Positions 1 through 9,581 of a DNA stretch of 64,000 bases are shown here, piece by piece. Numbering within the stretch: position 1 is the stretch's first letter; each line of letters starts with the position of its first letter. Source of the stretch: an uncultured Winogradskyella sp. (lineage in GTDB: Bacteria > Bacteroidota > Bacteroidia > Flavobacteriales > Flavobacteriaceae); contig NZ_CANLYI010000005.1 of the NCBI RefSeq assembly GCF_947495255.1, forward strand, positions 124,001 to 188,000, given 5' to 3'. The position numbers were made by a program, and so were the translations under genes. The notes under the pieces were generated by a model. It was given only the letters and a program-made list of their open reading frames with translations. It ran no database searches and was not told where the DNA came from.

Positions 1-464
1 GTTAAATAAGATAAACGCTCTAAAGCCACTTCTTCTGCGTGGCAAGGACCAGCAATAACGGCAATGTTTTCAAACGGAATATTATATTCATCATGAAATT
101 GCTCACCAACTAATTTTCCTGTTTCTGGCATTATACCTTTTACGGCAGACACAATAATTTTATTGCTAATATCTGTGGTTAGCTTTTGTAATTCTGCATG
201 TATAAAAGCAGACGGAATAACAAAAATCAGTACATCTGCCCAATCTGCAATTTCATTTATATCATTACTTAGTTTTAATTGTTCTGTATGAAATTCTACA
301 GAGCTCAAATAACTTGGGTTATGTTTTTCTTTTAAGATGTGCTCTTTTGCATAAACGCTTCGCATGTACCAACCAATTTCATCTTGGTTTTCGCAAAGCA
401 TTTTTACAATGGCAGTTGCCCAACTTCCTGCACCAAAAACGGCATATTTTGTGGTATTACCCAT
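1..464 (-). CDS. gpsA: NAD(P)H-dependent glycerol-3-phosphate dehydrogenase, partial (N-terminal 154 residues)
   Basis: The minus strand is open from an ATG at 464 to the window edge, so the C-terminal half lies outside. The start reads MGNTTKYAVFGAGSWATAI, a Rossmann GxGxxxA dinucleotide-binding motif close to the N-terminus as in GpsA. Further in are VLIFVIPSAF and KIIVSAVKGIMPETG, matching the GpsA strands around the conserved VSAxKG motif, and VIAGPCHAEEVA, matching the GPSHAEEV block. GpsA reduces dihydroxyacetone phosphate to sn-glycerol-3-phosphate in the cytoplasm for phospholipid synthesis. The next gene on this side is divergent. Confidence 0.93.
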   Translation of the reverse strand, partial: MGNTTKYAVFGAGSWATAIVKMLCENQDEIGWYMRSVYAKEHILKEKHNPSYLSSVEFHTEQLKLSNDINEIADWADVLIFVIPSAFIHAELQKLTTDISNKIIVSAVKGIMPETGKLVGEQFHDEYNIPFENIAVIAGPCHAEEVALERLSYL

Positions 465-676
465 AGCGATAAAATCAAATTTGTATATCAAATGTAAGGA
501 AAATTTAGAGAATTATTAGCCATAATTCAGAGTCTTATTATATGTTGTCTAAGTCTATGTTTACTTGGCTTTATATGATTTTTATTGCGCTTAATGATAC
601 ATTTTTTTAATCTTCTAAAGATTTTTTGGCACACGTTTTGAAACTAAACATTGTATAACCTTAAAACCATAAGATT

Positions 677-1627
677 ATGAAAACTTTAAAACTACTATTA
701 GGATTTGCATTTGTTGCAACATTATTTACATCATGTTATGTAGAAGAAACACATTATATAGATGAGCCTTCAATATCGTTAAATCAGTTATTAAATTCTT
801 ACGATTTGTGGTACGTTAATATTAATGAAACTCAAGGTTATGGTGAAACACCATTTTTACAGGTAGCATTTACGGTTTCTTTTAGAAATGGTCTTATGTA
901 TGCGAATAATAATTTAGTTGGTTTAGGAAGCCAAGGAAATGGTTATGGTGTAGAAATAGGAACTTATGACGCTTATGATATGGTTTTAGATATTAATCAC
1001 ATTATAGATGGTTACGATAGTTTTGATGTTTACCAAATTGATAATAATACCATTGAATTATATAATCCTTTTAACGATACGTCTTATTTTTTAGAGGGTT
1101 ACCAACGTTCTAATTTTGATTACGACTATGTGTTTTATGATAATATTCATTATTTCTTACAAGAATACGAAGCTTGGGAAAAAACATACACAAGTAATTT
1201 TGGAGCCTTAAATGACTTTGATAATGAGAATTATCTTCAGTTTTTATCTGGAGGAAATGATGATACTTTTAGAAGCTCTCAAGATGGCAACATATACAAT
1301 CCAGATAACATCTATTGGGATTTTACGGGAAGCTATGACGTTGGAAATGTATCAGGAAATATGTACGTAAAAACATTAACATTAGATTATGATTTCTTTG
1401 ACAATGAATTCTTTGAACTCAGCGTTATTGATGATAATACGGTAGAGTTGTTCCACTCAAATTCTGGTACAGTTTATGAATTTAAAGGAAAAGGATACAT
1501 ACAGTATTATAGAGATGCGCCTACGCAAGGTAAATCAGAGATACAATCTGACGAACTTAAAAAGCGTAAGCAAAAAACAAAGAAAGTAGAGAATACTAGA
1601 GAAAATACAAGAAACACTCAAAAATGA
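677..1627 (+). CDS. Predicted lipoprotein of unknown function
   Basis: This 316-residue protein is not recognised. The first 20 residues are a lipoprotein signal (MKTLKLLLGFAFVATLFTSC), with Cys20 as the predicted lipidated residue followed by acidic residues, so it probably sits in the outer membrane or periplasm. The body is rich in Asp, Asn, Tyr and Phe and appears to hold two related halves (around residues 40-140 and 165-275), each with an NVN/NMYV strand and an I-D-N-T-(I/V)-E-L motif, suggesting a duplicated beta-sandwich or lipocalin-like domain. The last 25 residues are very basic (KKRKQKTKK) and probably disordered. It is a single gene followed by a terminator at 1732. Confidence 0.7.
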   Translation: MKTLKLLLGFAFVATLFTSCYVEETHYIDEPSISLNQLLNSYDLWYVNINETQGYGETPFLQVAFTVSFRNGLMYANNNLVGLGSQGNGYGVEIGTYDAYDMVLDINHIIDGYDSFDVYQIDNNTIELYNPFNDTSYFLEGYQRSNFDYDYVFYDNIHYFLQEYEAWEKTYTSNFGALNDFDNENYLQFLSGGNDDTFRSSQDGNIYNPDNIYWDFTGSYDVGNVSGNMYVKTLTLDYDFFDNEFFELSVIDDNTVELFHSNSGTVYEFKGKGYIQYYRDAPTQGKSEIQSDELKKRKQKTKKVENTRENTRNTQK

Positions 1628-1700
1628 TTTTGAATCATAAAATATAATATTAATTTGAGTGTTCCGTGTGACATTTAAAAAATAATAAAGGAGAACACAC

Positions 1701-1731
1701 GAAACTAAATTTTGGTTGGTTATTTAGTTTC
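1701..1731 (+). other. Perfect 10-bp hairpin between lipoprotein gene and terminator
   Basis: GAAACTAAAT (1701-1710) pairs exactly with ATTTAGTTTC (1722-1731) across an 11-base loop. It directly abuts the terminator hairpin at 1732. A further possible pairing, GTGTTC near 1661 with GAACAC at 1693, lies just upstream. The stacked hairpins could be an extended 3' end of the mRNA or a small RNA; no function is assigned. Confidence 0.45.
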
Positions 1732-1779
1732 AAAACGCTCAGATAAAACACTTGTTTTACTGAGCGTTTTCTTTTTGTT
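1732..1779 (+). terminator. Rho-independent terminator after the lipoprotein gene
   Basis: An 11-bp stem AAAACGCTCAG (1732-1742) pairs with CTGAGCGTTTT (1760-1770), and the loop can pair further (AAAAC/GTTTT). A T-rich tract CTTTTTGTTTT follows. The A-rich 5' side means it may also work for the minus-strand HAD gene that ends at 1845. Confidence 0.8.
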
Positions 1780-1844
1780 TTGTAATATCGATACGTTCTT
1801 TTTGACTGTTTAGAATTGTTTTAGTCCATTGTTTATCATTAGGA

Positions 1845-2213
1845 TTAACAGATAATAGTTTTAAAGTTAAGTTTGTCTCCTTCGATACCAATACCTTTTA
1901 AATCATCATTATGAATATCAAAATTAAATACAGGAGGATATTTTGAAGCATGAATGGTTTCGGTTTGATTAATGATACGGTTAACTTTTATGCCATAGTA
2001 TTTTAGAGTAGTTCTTATTCTAAATTTTGAACGAAATGAGGTTGTATAAATATGAATAGTATGACCTTGGTTTTGTAAATCTTTAATTAGCTCTTTAGTA
2101 CCTTTTCTGAGTTCTTCAAGACCAAAGAGACTTGCGATTATACTATTTTGATAAGTATTAAACTCTTTTCCATTTGGAATTAAAGTACGGTCTAAATCAG
2201 AGCTAATATTCAT
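1845..2213 (-). CDS. HAD-superfamily hydrolase-like protein
   Basis: The 122-residue protein starts MNISSDLDRTL. D6-L-D8-R-T10 fits HAD motif I (DxDxT), where the first Asp is the nucleophile. IYTTS near residues 55-59 fits motif II (hydrophobic strand ending in Thr/Ser). FDIHNDD near residues 97-104 could be motif IV. It is short, with no obvious cap domain, so substrate cannot be predicted. The N-terminus begins directly at motif I, as in minimal HAD phosphatases. It lies 9 bases downstream of the thioredoxin-like gene on the same strand and may be co-transcribed with it. Confidence 0.65.
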   Translation of the reverse strand: MNISSDLDRTLIPNGKEFNTYQNSIIASLFGLEELRKGTKELIKDLQNQGHTIHIYTTSFRSKFRIRTTLKYYGIKVNRIINQTETIHASKYPPVFNFDIHNDDLKGIGIEGDKLNFKTIIC

Positions 2214-2222
2214 TAAATTATT

Positions 2223-3524
2223 CTACAAATCTTTCAATAAAACCTCTAAGTCTTTAAATTCATAAGGTTTAGCCATAATAATTTTATCAGCACTTAGAAG
2301 AAAATACATTGGTGTCGCAGAAACGCCATAGGTTATAACCGTTAGGTTTTCCCATTTGTTTAATCCGATTTGATGTATAAAGTCTGGATAGTTTTTAATT
2401 TCTTTATCCCAATTGTTATCTTCTTTTTCTAAACCAAAAGCAACCACTTTTAGGTTGGGTTTGTTAGCAACCATTTCTTTTACTTTTGGCAATTCGTCTA
2501 AACAGTGTCCGCATGCACTACTCCAAAAAACAAGTAAGTAATAATCTGCACCTTCTAATTGATGTAAACTTGTGTTTTGTCCGTTAGAAGTAATATCAAA
2601 ATTTGGAGCTACAGTTCCTATAGACGTATTTTTAAATGATGTCACCATCTCTTCTAATACTTTATTATTAGTTGCTTTAGCTAGTTCTAATAGATAATTA
2701 TCTGTAATATAATTGGCAATTTCATGATTCTCTGCAGTAACAAATTGATGCCATAGCATTTCTAATAAGCTAGTTTTAATAATTAAATAGTCATTAGAAA
2801 TAGCATTTGCGACATCATCGATGTGAGATTTATAAGTGTCTTGGCTTGGATTTTGTACCATGTTAAAGACATAAGAGGTTACGCGATCCGTTAAAAACGT
2901 AGAACTCTGTAGTAAGTAATTACTGAAATCAACCTGACTTAAATAATGTTGTTTTAAGTTTTTTGAGTAGGTCGAAATGTCTTCGTATTGCGTTGGTATA
3001 TATGGTCGGTTGGCTGAAATGAAATTAATAGCCAATCTGTCTTTTGCTAAATCTTCATAAGCTAATTGAGTATCTTTTAAAGTTTTAAAAATGGCATCAA
3101 ACCCTTCTTTATCTGCATTGTTTTTACTGTAGTAGTTAGTTATGGTATGGTTAACCATTTCAATACTTTTAAGATAAGACATCCACAGTTTATTTTCTTC
3201 AGATTCTGTGAATTCTACACCTTCTTCTTGACTAAAATTAAAGTCAACCGATTCTTTACCATCGAAGATAAAATCGAAATTATTTTCTTCTGGTGGAATA
3301 GCATAAACAATCTTATAGATACCTGCTTCTAAAGAATCCTTTAGCTTTATTTCAAACTGTCCATTACTATCTAATTGTCCTCTGTCAATATAATTAGCAC
3401 CTTCTGGCGATGCTTTATATAAAAAAGCATAAGAATAATCCTCGGCTGGTGAAAATGTTCCTTTGATGGTTTGAGCAAAAGAAATAAATGGTAATACTAG
3501 TAAGATGATTAAGATTTTCTTCAT
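2223..3524 (-). CDS. Exported TlpA/AhpC-TSA-type thioredoxin-fold protein
   Basis: This 433-residue protein has a Sec signal peptide (MKKILIILLVLPFISFAQ). Residues about 20-110 resemble the DUF4369-type N-terminal beta domain found in Bacteroidota thiol-disulfide proteins. The middle is helical, and residues about 300-433 form a thioredoxin fold with the active site SACGHC in the context VFWSSACGHCLDELP, followed by a cis-Pro region (SATPMYFL). The CxxC pair predicts periplasmic thiol-disulfide exchange. The substrate is unknown. The long helical insertion before the thioredoxin domain is common in Bacteroidota relatives. Confidence 0.82.
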   Translation of the reverse strand: MKKILIILLVLPFISFAQTIKGTFSPAEDYSYAFLYKASPEGANYIDRGQLDSNGQFEIKLKDSLEAGIYKIVYAIPPEENNFDFIFDGKESVDFNFSQEEGVEFTESEENKLWMSYLKSIEMVNHTITNYYSKNNADKEGFDAIFKTLKDTQLAYEDLAKDRLAINFISANRPYIPTQYEDISTYSKNLKQHYLSQVDFSNYLLQSSTFLTDRVTSYVFNMVQNPSQDTYKSHIDDVANAISNDYLIIKTSLLEMLWHQFVTAENHEIANYITDNYLLELAKATNNKVLEEMVTSFKNTSIGTVAPNFDITSNGQNTSLHQLEGADYYLLVFWSSACGHCLDELPKVKEMVANKPNLKVVAFGLEKEDNNWDKEIKNYPDFIHQIGLNKWENLTVITYGVSATPMYFLLSADKIIMAKPYEFKDLEVLLKDL

Positions 3525-3581
3525 TTTTATATACTGTTTTGTCTACAATTTAGCTTCAAAAATTGAGCCACTTTAGGGTAA

Positions 3582-4445
3582 TTACTGTTTTTTAGACCTT
3601 ACACTTTCTATGATAACGGTTGCTAATATTAAAGAGCCACCAACAAATGTATGTATAGTTGGTATTTCATTCAAGAAAAAGAATGCAATTATGATTCCGA
3701 ATACAGGTTGTGTGCTCCCAATAATACTAGCTGTACTTGCTTTAAAGTATTTTAAACTGTTTACAAATAAAGTGTGTCCAATAGATGTGGTTACTAATGC
3801 TAATAGTAAAACGTAAGGATATTGTGTTTTAATATTTGAACTGTCCATAAAAAATAAAACAGGAGCTAATAACACAGTTACTATGGCAACTTGATAGAAC
3901 ATTAACATAGTGCTATTGTAGTTAGCGACTTGCCCTTTTAATATTAATATTCTTAATGCATAGCAAACGGCAGATAGAATACCACAAAGAATTCCTTGTA
4001 AATAATTGTTTTTTATATCAAATTCTGGAGTCAAGAAATAAATTCCGACCATTACAATAATACCTAAAACAATATGAATTGGGTCTAATTTTGTTTTTGA
4101 AAAAAAAGGCTCTAACAATGCTATAATAACAGGAAATGTAAATAACGAAATCATACCTATAGCAACATTAGATAACTTTAAAGCATAGAAATAAGTAATC
4201 CAATGTGCTCCCATTAATAGTGCAGCAATAAAAAAAGTAAAGCGGTCTCTTTTATTACCAATTTTTAAACTAATGCCTTTAAAGGTGCAAAATGTAAATA
4301 GAAAAACCATAGCTAAAATGGATCTCCACCAAATGATTACAACCGTTGGCATATCAATAAATTTGCCTAATGGACCAGAAGTACTTAAGCAAACGGTTGC
4401 AAAAATTAATAATAAGAGATTGTTTACATGGCTTTTTTCACTCAT
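3582..4445 (-). CDS. EamA/DMT-superfamily permease
   Basis: This 287-residue, very hydrophobic protein has about ten predicted membrane segments arranged as two EamA repeats (residues about 10-140 and 150-283). The repeat hallmarks are visible: TSGPLGKFIDMPTVVIIWWRS in the first half, and GSTQPVFGIIIAFFFLNEIPT with GGSLILATVIIE at the C-terminus. The family exports metabolites such as amino acids or nucleobase compounds across the inner membrane; the substrate is not predictable here. Its ATG overlaps the mfd stop as ATGA (4442-4445), so the two are translationally coupled on the minus strand. Confidence 0.88.
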   Translation of the reverse strand: MSEKSHVNNLLLLIFATVCLSTSGPLGKFIDMPTVVIIWWRSILAMVFLFTFCTFKGISLKIGNKRDRFTFFIAALLMGAHWITYFYALKLSNVAIGMISLFTFPVIIALLEPFFSKTKLDPIHIVLGIIVMVGIYFLTPEFDIKNNYLQGILCGILSAVCYALRILILKGQVANYNSTMLMFYQVAIVTVLLAPVLFFMDSSNIKTQYPYVLLLALVTTSIGHTLFVNSLKYFKASTASIIGSTQPVFGIIIAFFFLNEIPTIHTFVGGSLILATVIIESVRSKKQ

Positions 4446-7400
4446 TGCATATCAGATAGAGCGGCTAATGCCTGCTTGGTAGATTTTATTTTCTCGAATG
4501 TAAGTAATAATCGCAAACCTTTTCTGGTTTGTTTTTCTTTCATTTTACATTTACCTACATTCTTCTGCACAAATTGTAAAACCTTAGTAAATGACTCACT
4601 TTGATAAAAACCACTTTGTTGGTCTTGTACAAAATAGCCAATCATTTTACCTTGCTTCATGATCAGTTTTTCAATTCCCATTTTAGTAGCAATCCATTTC
4701 AATCTTACACTATCTAATAAATCTGAAACTTGAGTTGGTAATTCACCAAAACGGTCAATAATTTCAGTTTCAAATTTAGCGAGTTCTTCTTCGGTTTTTA
4801 TGCCGTTTAGTTTGGTATATAGGTTTAAACGTTCTGTAATATTATTAATGTAATCATCTGGGAATAATAATTCGAAATCTGTATCAATAGTAATCTCCTT
4901 AACGTATTTTTTCGGTTTCCCATCATCTTTATATAAATCTGAAAACTCCGTTTCTTTTAATTCTTCTATCGCCTCGTTTAATATTTTCTGATAGGTGTCA
5001 AAACCAATATCACTAATAAATCCACTTTGTTCTCCTCCTAATAAATCACCTGCGCCACGAATCTCTAAATCCTTCATGGCAATATTAAATCCGCTACCTA
5101 ACTCTGTAAATTGCTCTAAAGCAGTAATTCGTTTTCTAGCATCTGCAGTCATTGCAGAATACTCTGGTGTAATGAAATAACAAAAAGCTTTTTTGTTGCT
5201 ACGACCAACACGTCCTCGCATTTGGTGTAAGTCACTTAGGCCAAAATTATTAGCATTATTAATGAAAATAGTATTTGCGTTTGGTACATCTAGACCGCTT
5301 TCTATAATAGTTGTACTGACTAAAACATCAAACTCACCATTCATAAAAGCAAGCATTAAATGTTCTAGTTTTTTGCCATCCATTTGTCCATGACCAATAC
5401 CAATTTTAGCATCTGGTACTAAACGTTGAAGCATACCAGCAACTTCTTTAATATTTTCAATTCTATTATGGATGAAAAATACTTGTCCTCCACGTTGTAT
5501 TTCATAACTCACAGCATCTCTAATGGTTTCTTCTCCAAACCGAATGACATTACTCTCAATAGGATATCTGTTTGGAGGTGCCGTATTAATCACGGATAAA
5601 TCTCGTGCAGCCATTAAACTAAACTGAAGCGTTCTAGGGATTGGAGTCGCTGTAAGCGTTAATACATCGACGTTTTCCTTTATAGTTTTTAATTTCTCCT
5701 TTACAGCAACACCAAATTTCTGTTCTTCATCAACAATAAGTAAACCTAAATCTTTAAACTTTACGTTTTTATTAGCGAGTTGATGTGTGCCAATAATAAT
5801 ATCTACACTTCCTTTTTCTAAACCCTCTAAAGTCTCACGTTTTTCTTTGGCCGTTCTAAATCGGTTAACATAATCTACAGTAACCGGAAAATCCTTTAAA
5901 CGTTCTTTGAATGTTCGAGAATGTTGATAAGCTAAAATTGTTGTCGGTACTAAAACGGCAACTTGTTTTCCATTATCTACCGCTTTAAAAGCAGCTCTAA
6001 TGGCAACTTCCGTTTTACCGAAACCAACATCACCACAAATAAGACGATCCATTGGTCGCTCACTTTCCATATCTGCTTTGATATCTTCAGTAGACGTGAT
6101 TTGATCGGGTGTATCTTCATAAATAAAGGATGCTTCAAGCTCTAGTTGCATGTGGCTATCTGGAGCATACTGGAACCCTTTTTTCAGCTTTCGTTTTGCA
6201 TAGAGTTTTATAAGGTTGAAGGCAATTTCCTTAACACGAGACTTGGTTTTTTGTTTTAAAACTTTCCAAGCTTTACTTCCTAATTTATAAACTGTTGGTG
6301 GTTTACCATCTTTACCGTTAAACTTGGTTATTTTATGTAAGGAGTGAATGCTGAGGTATAAAATATCGCGCTCTCCGTAAACCAATTTTATGGCTTCTTG
6401 TTTTTTTCCTTCGACATCAATTTTTTGTAGTCCTCCAAATTTTCCAATACCATGATCAATGTGTGTAACGTAATCACCAATTTCAAGATTTGTTAATTCT
6501 TTTAAAGTAATTGCTTGCTTTTTGGCGTAACCATTTTTAAGATGGAATTTATGATAACGATCAAAAATTTGATGATCCGTATAAATTGCAATATTATGTT
6601 CAGTATCTATAAAACCTTGATATAATGAAAGTACAATGGTTTTATAATGTACTTTTTGCTCAGCATCATCAAAAATATCATGAAAACGTTTAGCTTGTTG
6701 CTCGCTAACACAAGCAATGTAATTGGTTATTCCGTTGGCATGGTTTTTATTTAAATTTTCAATTAATAAATTAAATTGTTTATTAAATGCTGGTTGCGGT
6801 TGTGTATAGAATGCAATAAGTTGTTTGGCAAACATAGCTTCAGAACCAAACTCAATTAAATGATATTCTAAAAATTGACGTTTTAATAATTCTGAATTAC
6901 AGAATAATTCTTCAGGCAAAGCATGTTTTATTTCGCTATTTAAATTATTGAAAGCTTCCTCAGCTTTTCCATAAAAATCATCGATTCTAGAAAATATTAA
7001 TGAGGCATTTTTAGTAAAAACTACTGTTTTATTAGAAATATATTTTAAGAAACTTTCGCGTGCTTCTGCAATAAGTTTGTTAGCTACATTTGGTATAATG
7101 TTTACCTTTTTAATACGCTCTGTAGATAGTTGGGTTTCGACATCAAATGTTCTAATACTATCTACTTCATCACCAAAAAACTCAATTCTATAAGGTTCGT
7201 CATGCGAAAATGAAAACACATCTACAATACCACCTCGTACAGAGAAATCACCAGGTTCTGTAACAAAATCTACACGTTTAAACTTGTATTCAAATAAAAC
7301 TTCGTTAACAAAATCGATACTTAATTCGTTGCCAACAGAAATTTTTAAGGTGTTCTTTTCAAGTTCTTTTTTTGTGACTACTTTTTCAAAAAGCGCATCA

Positions 7401-7774
7401 GGATAGGTGACAATGATACATGGTTTTTTAGGCGAATTAATTCGGTTTAAAACTTCAGCACGTAAAAGCACGTTGGCATTGTTAGTTCCTTCAATTTGGT
7501 ATGGTCTGCGATAACTGCCAGGATAAAACAAAACATCCTTATCATTGATGAGTTGTTCTAAATCGTTAAGGTAAAAAGCAGCTTCTTCTTTGTCATCAAA
7601 AACCAGTAAAAAGGGTTTGTCTGCTTTTTTAAAAGTTTCTGCAACTGTAATAGAAAATGAAGAGCCAACAAGGCCTTTTAAATGTGTTTTTATTTCAGTT
7701 TGGGCAATAGCAGTTTGCAGATTTTGCAGTTGCAAAGTCTGTACGAATGTTTGGGCAATAGATACTTTACTCAA
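4442..7774 (-). CDS. mfd: Transcription-repair coupling factor
   Basis: At 1110 residues this has full Mfd length. The N-terminal UvrB-like region (to about residue 380) carries FSVRGGIVDVF. An RNA polymerase-interacting CarD-like module starts near residue 430 (GDYVTHIDHGIGKF). The superfamily-2 translocase has Walker A GDVGFGKTEVA near residue 583, DEEQ near 680, TATPIPRTL, and QMRGRVGRS. The C-terminal TRCF domain is at about residues 960-1060. Mfd displaces RNA polymerase stalled at DNA lesions and recruits UvrA. It ends by ATGA overlap with the downstream permease gene. Start chosen at the first ATG, giving the expected N-terminus. Confidence 0.97.
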   Translation of the reverse strand: MSKVSIAQTFVQTLQLQNLQTAIAQTEIKTHLKGLVGSSFSITVAETFKKADKPFLLVFDDKEEAAFYLNDLEQLINDKDVLFYPGSYRRPYQIEGTNNANVLLRAEVLNRINSPKKPCIIVTYPDALFEKVVTKKELEKNTLKISVGNELSIDFVNEVLFEYKFKRVDFVTEPGDFSVRGGIVDVFSFSHDEPYRIEFFGDEVDSIRTFDVETQLSTERIKKVNIIPNVANKLIAEARESFLKYISNKTVVFTKNASLIFSRIDDFYGKAEEAFNNLNSEIKHALPEELFCNSELLKRQFLEYHLIEFGSEAMFAKQLIAFYTQPQPAFNKQFNLLIENLNKNHANGITNYIACVSEQQAKRFHDIFDDAEQKVHYKTIVLSLYQGFIDTEHNIAIYTDHQIFDRYHKFHLKNGYAKKQAITLKELTNLEIGDYVTHIDHGIGKFGGLQKIDVEGKKQEAIKLVYGERDILYLSIHSLHKITKFNGKDGKPPTVYKLGSKAWKVLKQKTKSRVKEIAFNLIKLYAKRKLKKGFQYAPDSHMQLELEASFIYEDTPDQITSTEDIKADMESERPMDRLICGDVGFGKTEVAIRAAFKAVDNGKQVAVLVPTTILAYQHSRTFKERLKDFPVTVDYVNRFRTAKEKRETLEGLEKGSVDIIIGTHQLANKNVKFKDLGLLIVDEEQKFGVAVKEKLKTIKENVDVLTLTATPIPRTLQFSLMAARDLSVINTAPPNRYPIESNVIRFGEETIRDAVSYEIQRGGQVFFIHNRIENIKEVAGMLQRLVPDAKIGIGHGQMDGKKLEHLMLAFMNGEFDVLVSTTIIESGLDVPNANTIFINNANNFGLSDLHQMRGRVGRSNKKAFCYFITPEYSAMTADARKRITALEQFTELGSGFNIAMKDLEIRGAGDLLGGEQSGFISDIGFDTYQKILNEAIEELKETEFSDLYKDDGKPKKYVKEITIDTDFELLFPDDYINNITERLNLYTKLNGIKTEEELAKFETEIIDRFGELPTQVSDLLDSVRLKWIATKMGIEKLIMKQGKMIGYFVQDQQSGFYQSESFTKVLQFVQKNVGKCKMKEKQTRKGLRLLLTFEKIKSTKQALAALSDMQ

Positions 7775-7946
7775 GTTTCTTATTTTGGAGTTACAAATAT
7801 AAAATTTTTGATGCGTTCATTTATGTACTATTTCAAACTTTTTCAATTTGTTATAATTCAAAAAGTTTAAATGAGTTAATGATAATTCTTTGAATAGAAT
7901 TATATTTGTTCAGAATTAATAATTAGATTTTTAAATAAATAGATAT

Positions 7947-8378
7947 ATGTCATTTTCAGATTTATTCGATAGCGGATTTAAAAAACGTAATGAAGACCAT
8001 TTTGCAGCCATTGTTAGAGTTGCGATGAGTGATGGTGTAATTACAGATAAAGAGAGAGCTTTTTTAGACCGTTTAGCAACACGATTAGATATTTCGGAGC
8101 ACGATTACAAAGATATTTTAGAGAACTATAGCTCGCATCCTATTAACGCACCACATTCTTACGATGATCGTTTAGAGCGTTTATATGATTTGTCTCGTAT
8201 GGTTTGGGCAGATGATATTGAAGGTCCTAATCAGCATTGGTTATTAGAAAAGCTTTGTGTTGGTTTAGGTTTTCATGCTCAAAACGTAAAGTACATTGCT
8301 GATAAGGCTTTAGCATTGGCATATGATAAAGTTGATTCTGATACTTTTATTGAAGAGATGAAAGGTATGAATAAGTAG
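7947..8378 (+). CDS. TerB-like domain protein
   Basis: This 143-residue protein is soluble with no signal peptide. Residues about 18-110 fit the TerB/tellurite-resistance-like helical fold: the AAIVRVAMSDGVITDKERAFLDRLATRLDI segment has the acidic, metal-binding-like DGxIxxxE pattern typical of TerB, and a second helix pair follows with MVWADD. Stand-alone TerB-like proteins are widespread in Bacteroidota, with no established role; linkage to tellurite resistance should not be assumed. A TATATTTG -7 box lies at 7901-7908. The gene is monocistronic and ends at a bidirectional terminator shared with fbp. Confidence 0.78.
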   Translation: MSFSDLFDSGFKKRNEDHFAAIVRVAMSDGVITDKERAFLDRLATRLDISEHDYKDILENYSSHPINAPHSYDDRLERLYDLSRMVWADDIEGPNQHWLLEKLCVGLGFHAQNVKYIADKALALAYDKVDSDTFIEEMKGMNK

Positions 8379-8400
8379 TTTTTTAAACCTACATAAATAA

Positions 8401-8433
8401 AAAAAGCAACCTAAATTTTAGGTTGCTTTTTTT
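8401..8433. terminator. Bidirectional terminator between the TerB-like gene and fbp
   Basis: AAAAAGCAACCTAA (8401-8414) pairs with TTAGGTTGCTTTTT (8418-8431), with A-run and T-run flanks on both sides. The two genes converge here (ends at 8378 and 8451), so it can serve both. Confidence 0.88.
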
Positions 8434-8450
8434 ATATAATAGTATTTTTT

Positions 8451-9461
8451 TTATTCAACATTGTCGCGCATAAATTCCTCTGCTTTTTCAACCATATTCT
8501 TACTACCACAAATAAATGGTACTCGCTCGTGTAATTCTGTAGGTTTAATATCCATTATTCTCGTATAGCCATCACTTGCTTTACCATTAGCTTGTTCTGC
8601 TAAAAATGCCATAGGGTTACATTCATATAACAAACGTAATTTTCCGTTAGTTGCTTTAGAACTTTTAGGATACATGTAAATACCACCTTTTATCATGTTT
8701 CTATGAAAATCAGAAACTAAAGAACCAATGTAACGAGACGTGTATGGTCTGTCTCCTTCTTCCTCTTGGCAGTATTTAATATATTTTTTAATGCCCAAAG
8801 GAAAGTGTGTATAGTTTCCTTCGTTAACAGAATAAATGTTACCATTTTCCGGGAATTCCATATCTGGGTGCGATAAATAAAATGACCCAATTGCAGGATT
8901 TAAAGTAAATCCATTAACACCATGTCCTGTAGTATATACAAGCATAGTAGATGTACCATAAACAACATAACCAGCAGCTACTTGTTGACTTCCTTTTTGT
9001 AGGAAATCGTCAATAGTTACGGGTGTTCCAACAGGAGTTACACGCCTGTAGATAGAAAAAATAGTACCTACTGATACATTAACATCAATGTTAGATGATC
9101 CATCTAAAGGATCAATTAAAACCACATATTTGTTTTGGTGATTCTCATCTTGGCTATTAATAGCAATAAAATCGTCTTCCTCTTCACTAGCAATACCACA
9201 AACAATATTTCGTTTTGTCATGGTTTGTATAAACTTATCATTAGCATATACATCCAGCTTTTGCTGATCTTCACCTTGAATATTAGTATCACCAGCAGCA
9301 CCAATGATATCTACGAGGCCAGCTTTATTAACTTCGTGATTTACCACTTTAGCAGCTAAACGAATAGAGTTAATTAACCTGGAAAGTTCTCCTGAGGTAT
9401 ATTTAAAGGATGATTGGTTTTCAATTATAAATTCACCTAAGGTTTGATTTCTTTTAGACAT
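8451..9461 (-). CDS. fbp: Class I fructose-1,6-bisphosphatase
   Basis: This 336-residue cytoplasmic enzyme hydrolyses fructose-1,6-bisphosphate to fructose-6-phosphate in gluconeogenesis. The metal-binding signature [23 protein letters not shown] is intact, preceded by ASEEEDD. The sugar-phosphate region [24 protein letters not shown] and the C-terminal [25 protein letters not shown] are typical of class I enzymes. Length matches the family. It is monocistronic and divergent from the GNAT gene. It complements the possible pyrophosphate-dependent phosphofructokinase in the alginate locus, giving a second route from triose to hexose phosphate. Confidence 0.97.
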   Translation of the reverse strand: MSKRNQTLGEFIIENQSSFKYTSGELSRLINSIRLAAKVVNHEVNKAGLVDIIGAAGDTNIQGEDQQKLDVYANDKFIQTMTKRNIVCGIASEEEDDFIAINSQDENHQNKYVVLIDPLDGSSNIDVNVSVGTIFSIYRRVTPVGTPVTIDDFLQKGSQQVAAGYVVYGTSTMLVYTTGHGVNGFTLNPAIGSFYLSHPDMEFPENGNIYSVNEGNYTHFPLGIKKYIKYCQEEEGDRPYTSRYIGSLVSDFHRNMIKGGIYMYPKSSKATNGKLRLLYECNPMAFLAEQANGKASDGYTRIMDIKPTELHERVPFICGSKNMVEKAEEFMRDNVE

Positions 9462-9561
9462 GAAGTAATTTATTGATTAGTAGCGTACAAATATCGCATT
9501 TTTTAACAAACTATAACGTTTTCGTAGATGAAATTAGTTGTTTTGTAAAGTGAGTTTAGAT

Positions 9562-9569
9562 TATATTTG
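9562..9569 (+). promoter_or_regulatory. Predicted -7 promoter box of the GNAT-lysC-acyltransferase operon
   Basis: TATATTTG matches the Bacteroidota TAnnTTTG box exactly. A weaker GTTG at 9537-9540 is 21 bases upstream. Transcription would begin near 9576, which rules out the in-frame TTG at 9567 as translation start and points to ATG 9582 or 9591. Confidence 0.5.
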
Positions 9570-9581
9570 AGATTTCCTTTT

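Noticed and set aside
9567-9581. TTG at 9567 as the GNAT start
   Set aside because: It lies inside a perfect TATATTTG -7 box, so it would not be in the transcript.
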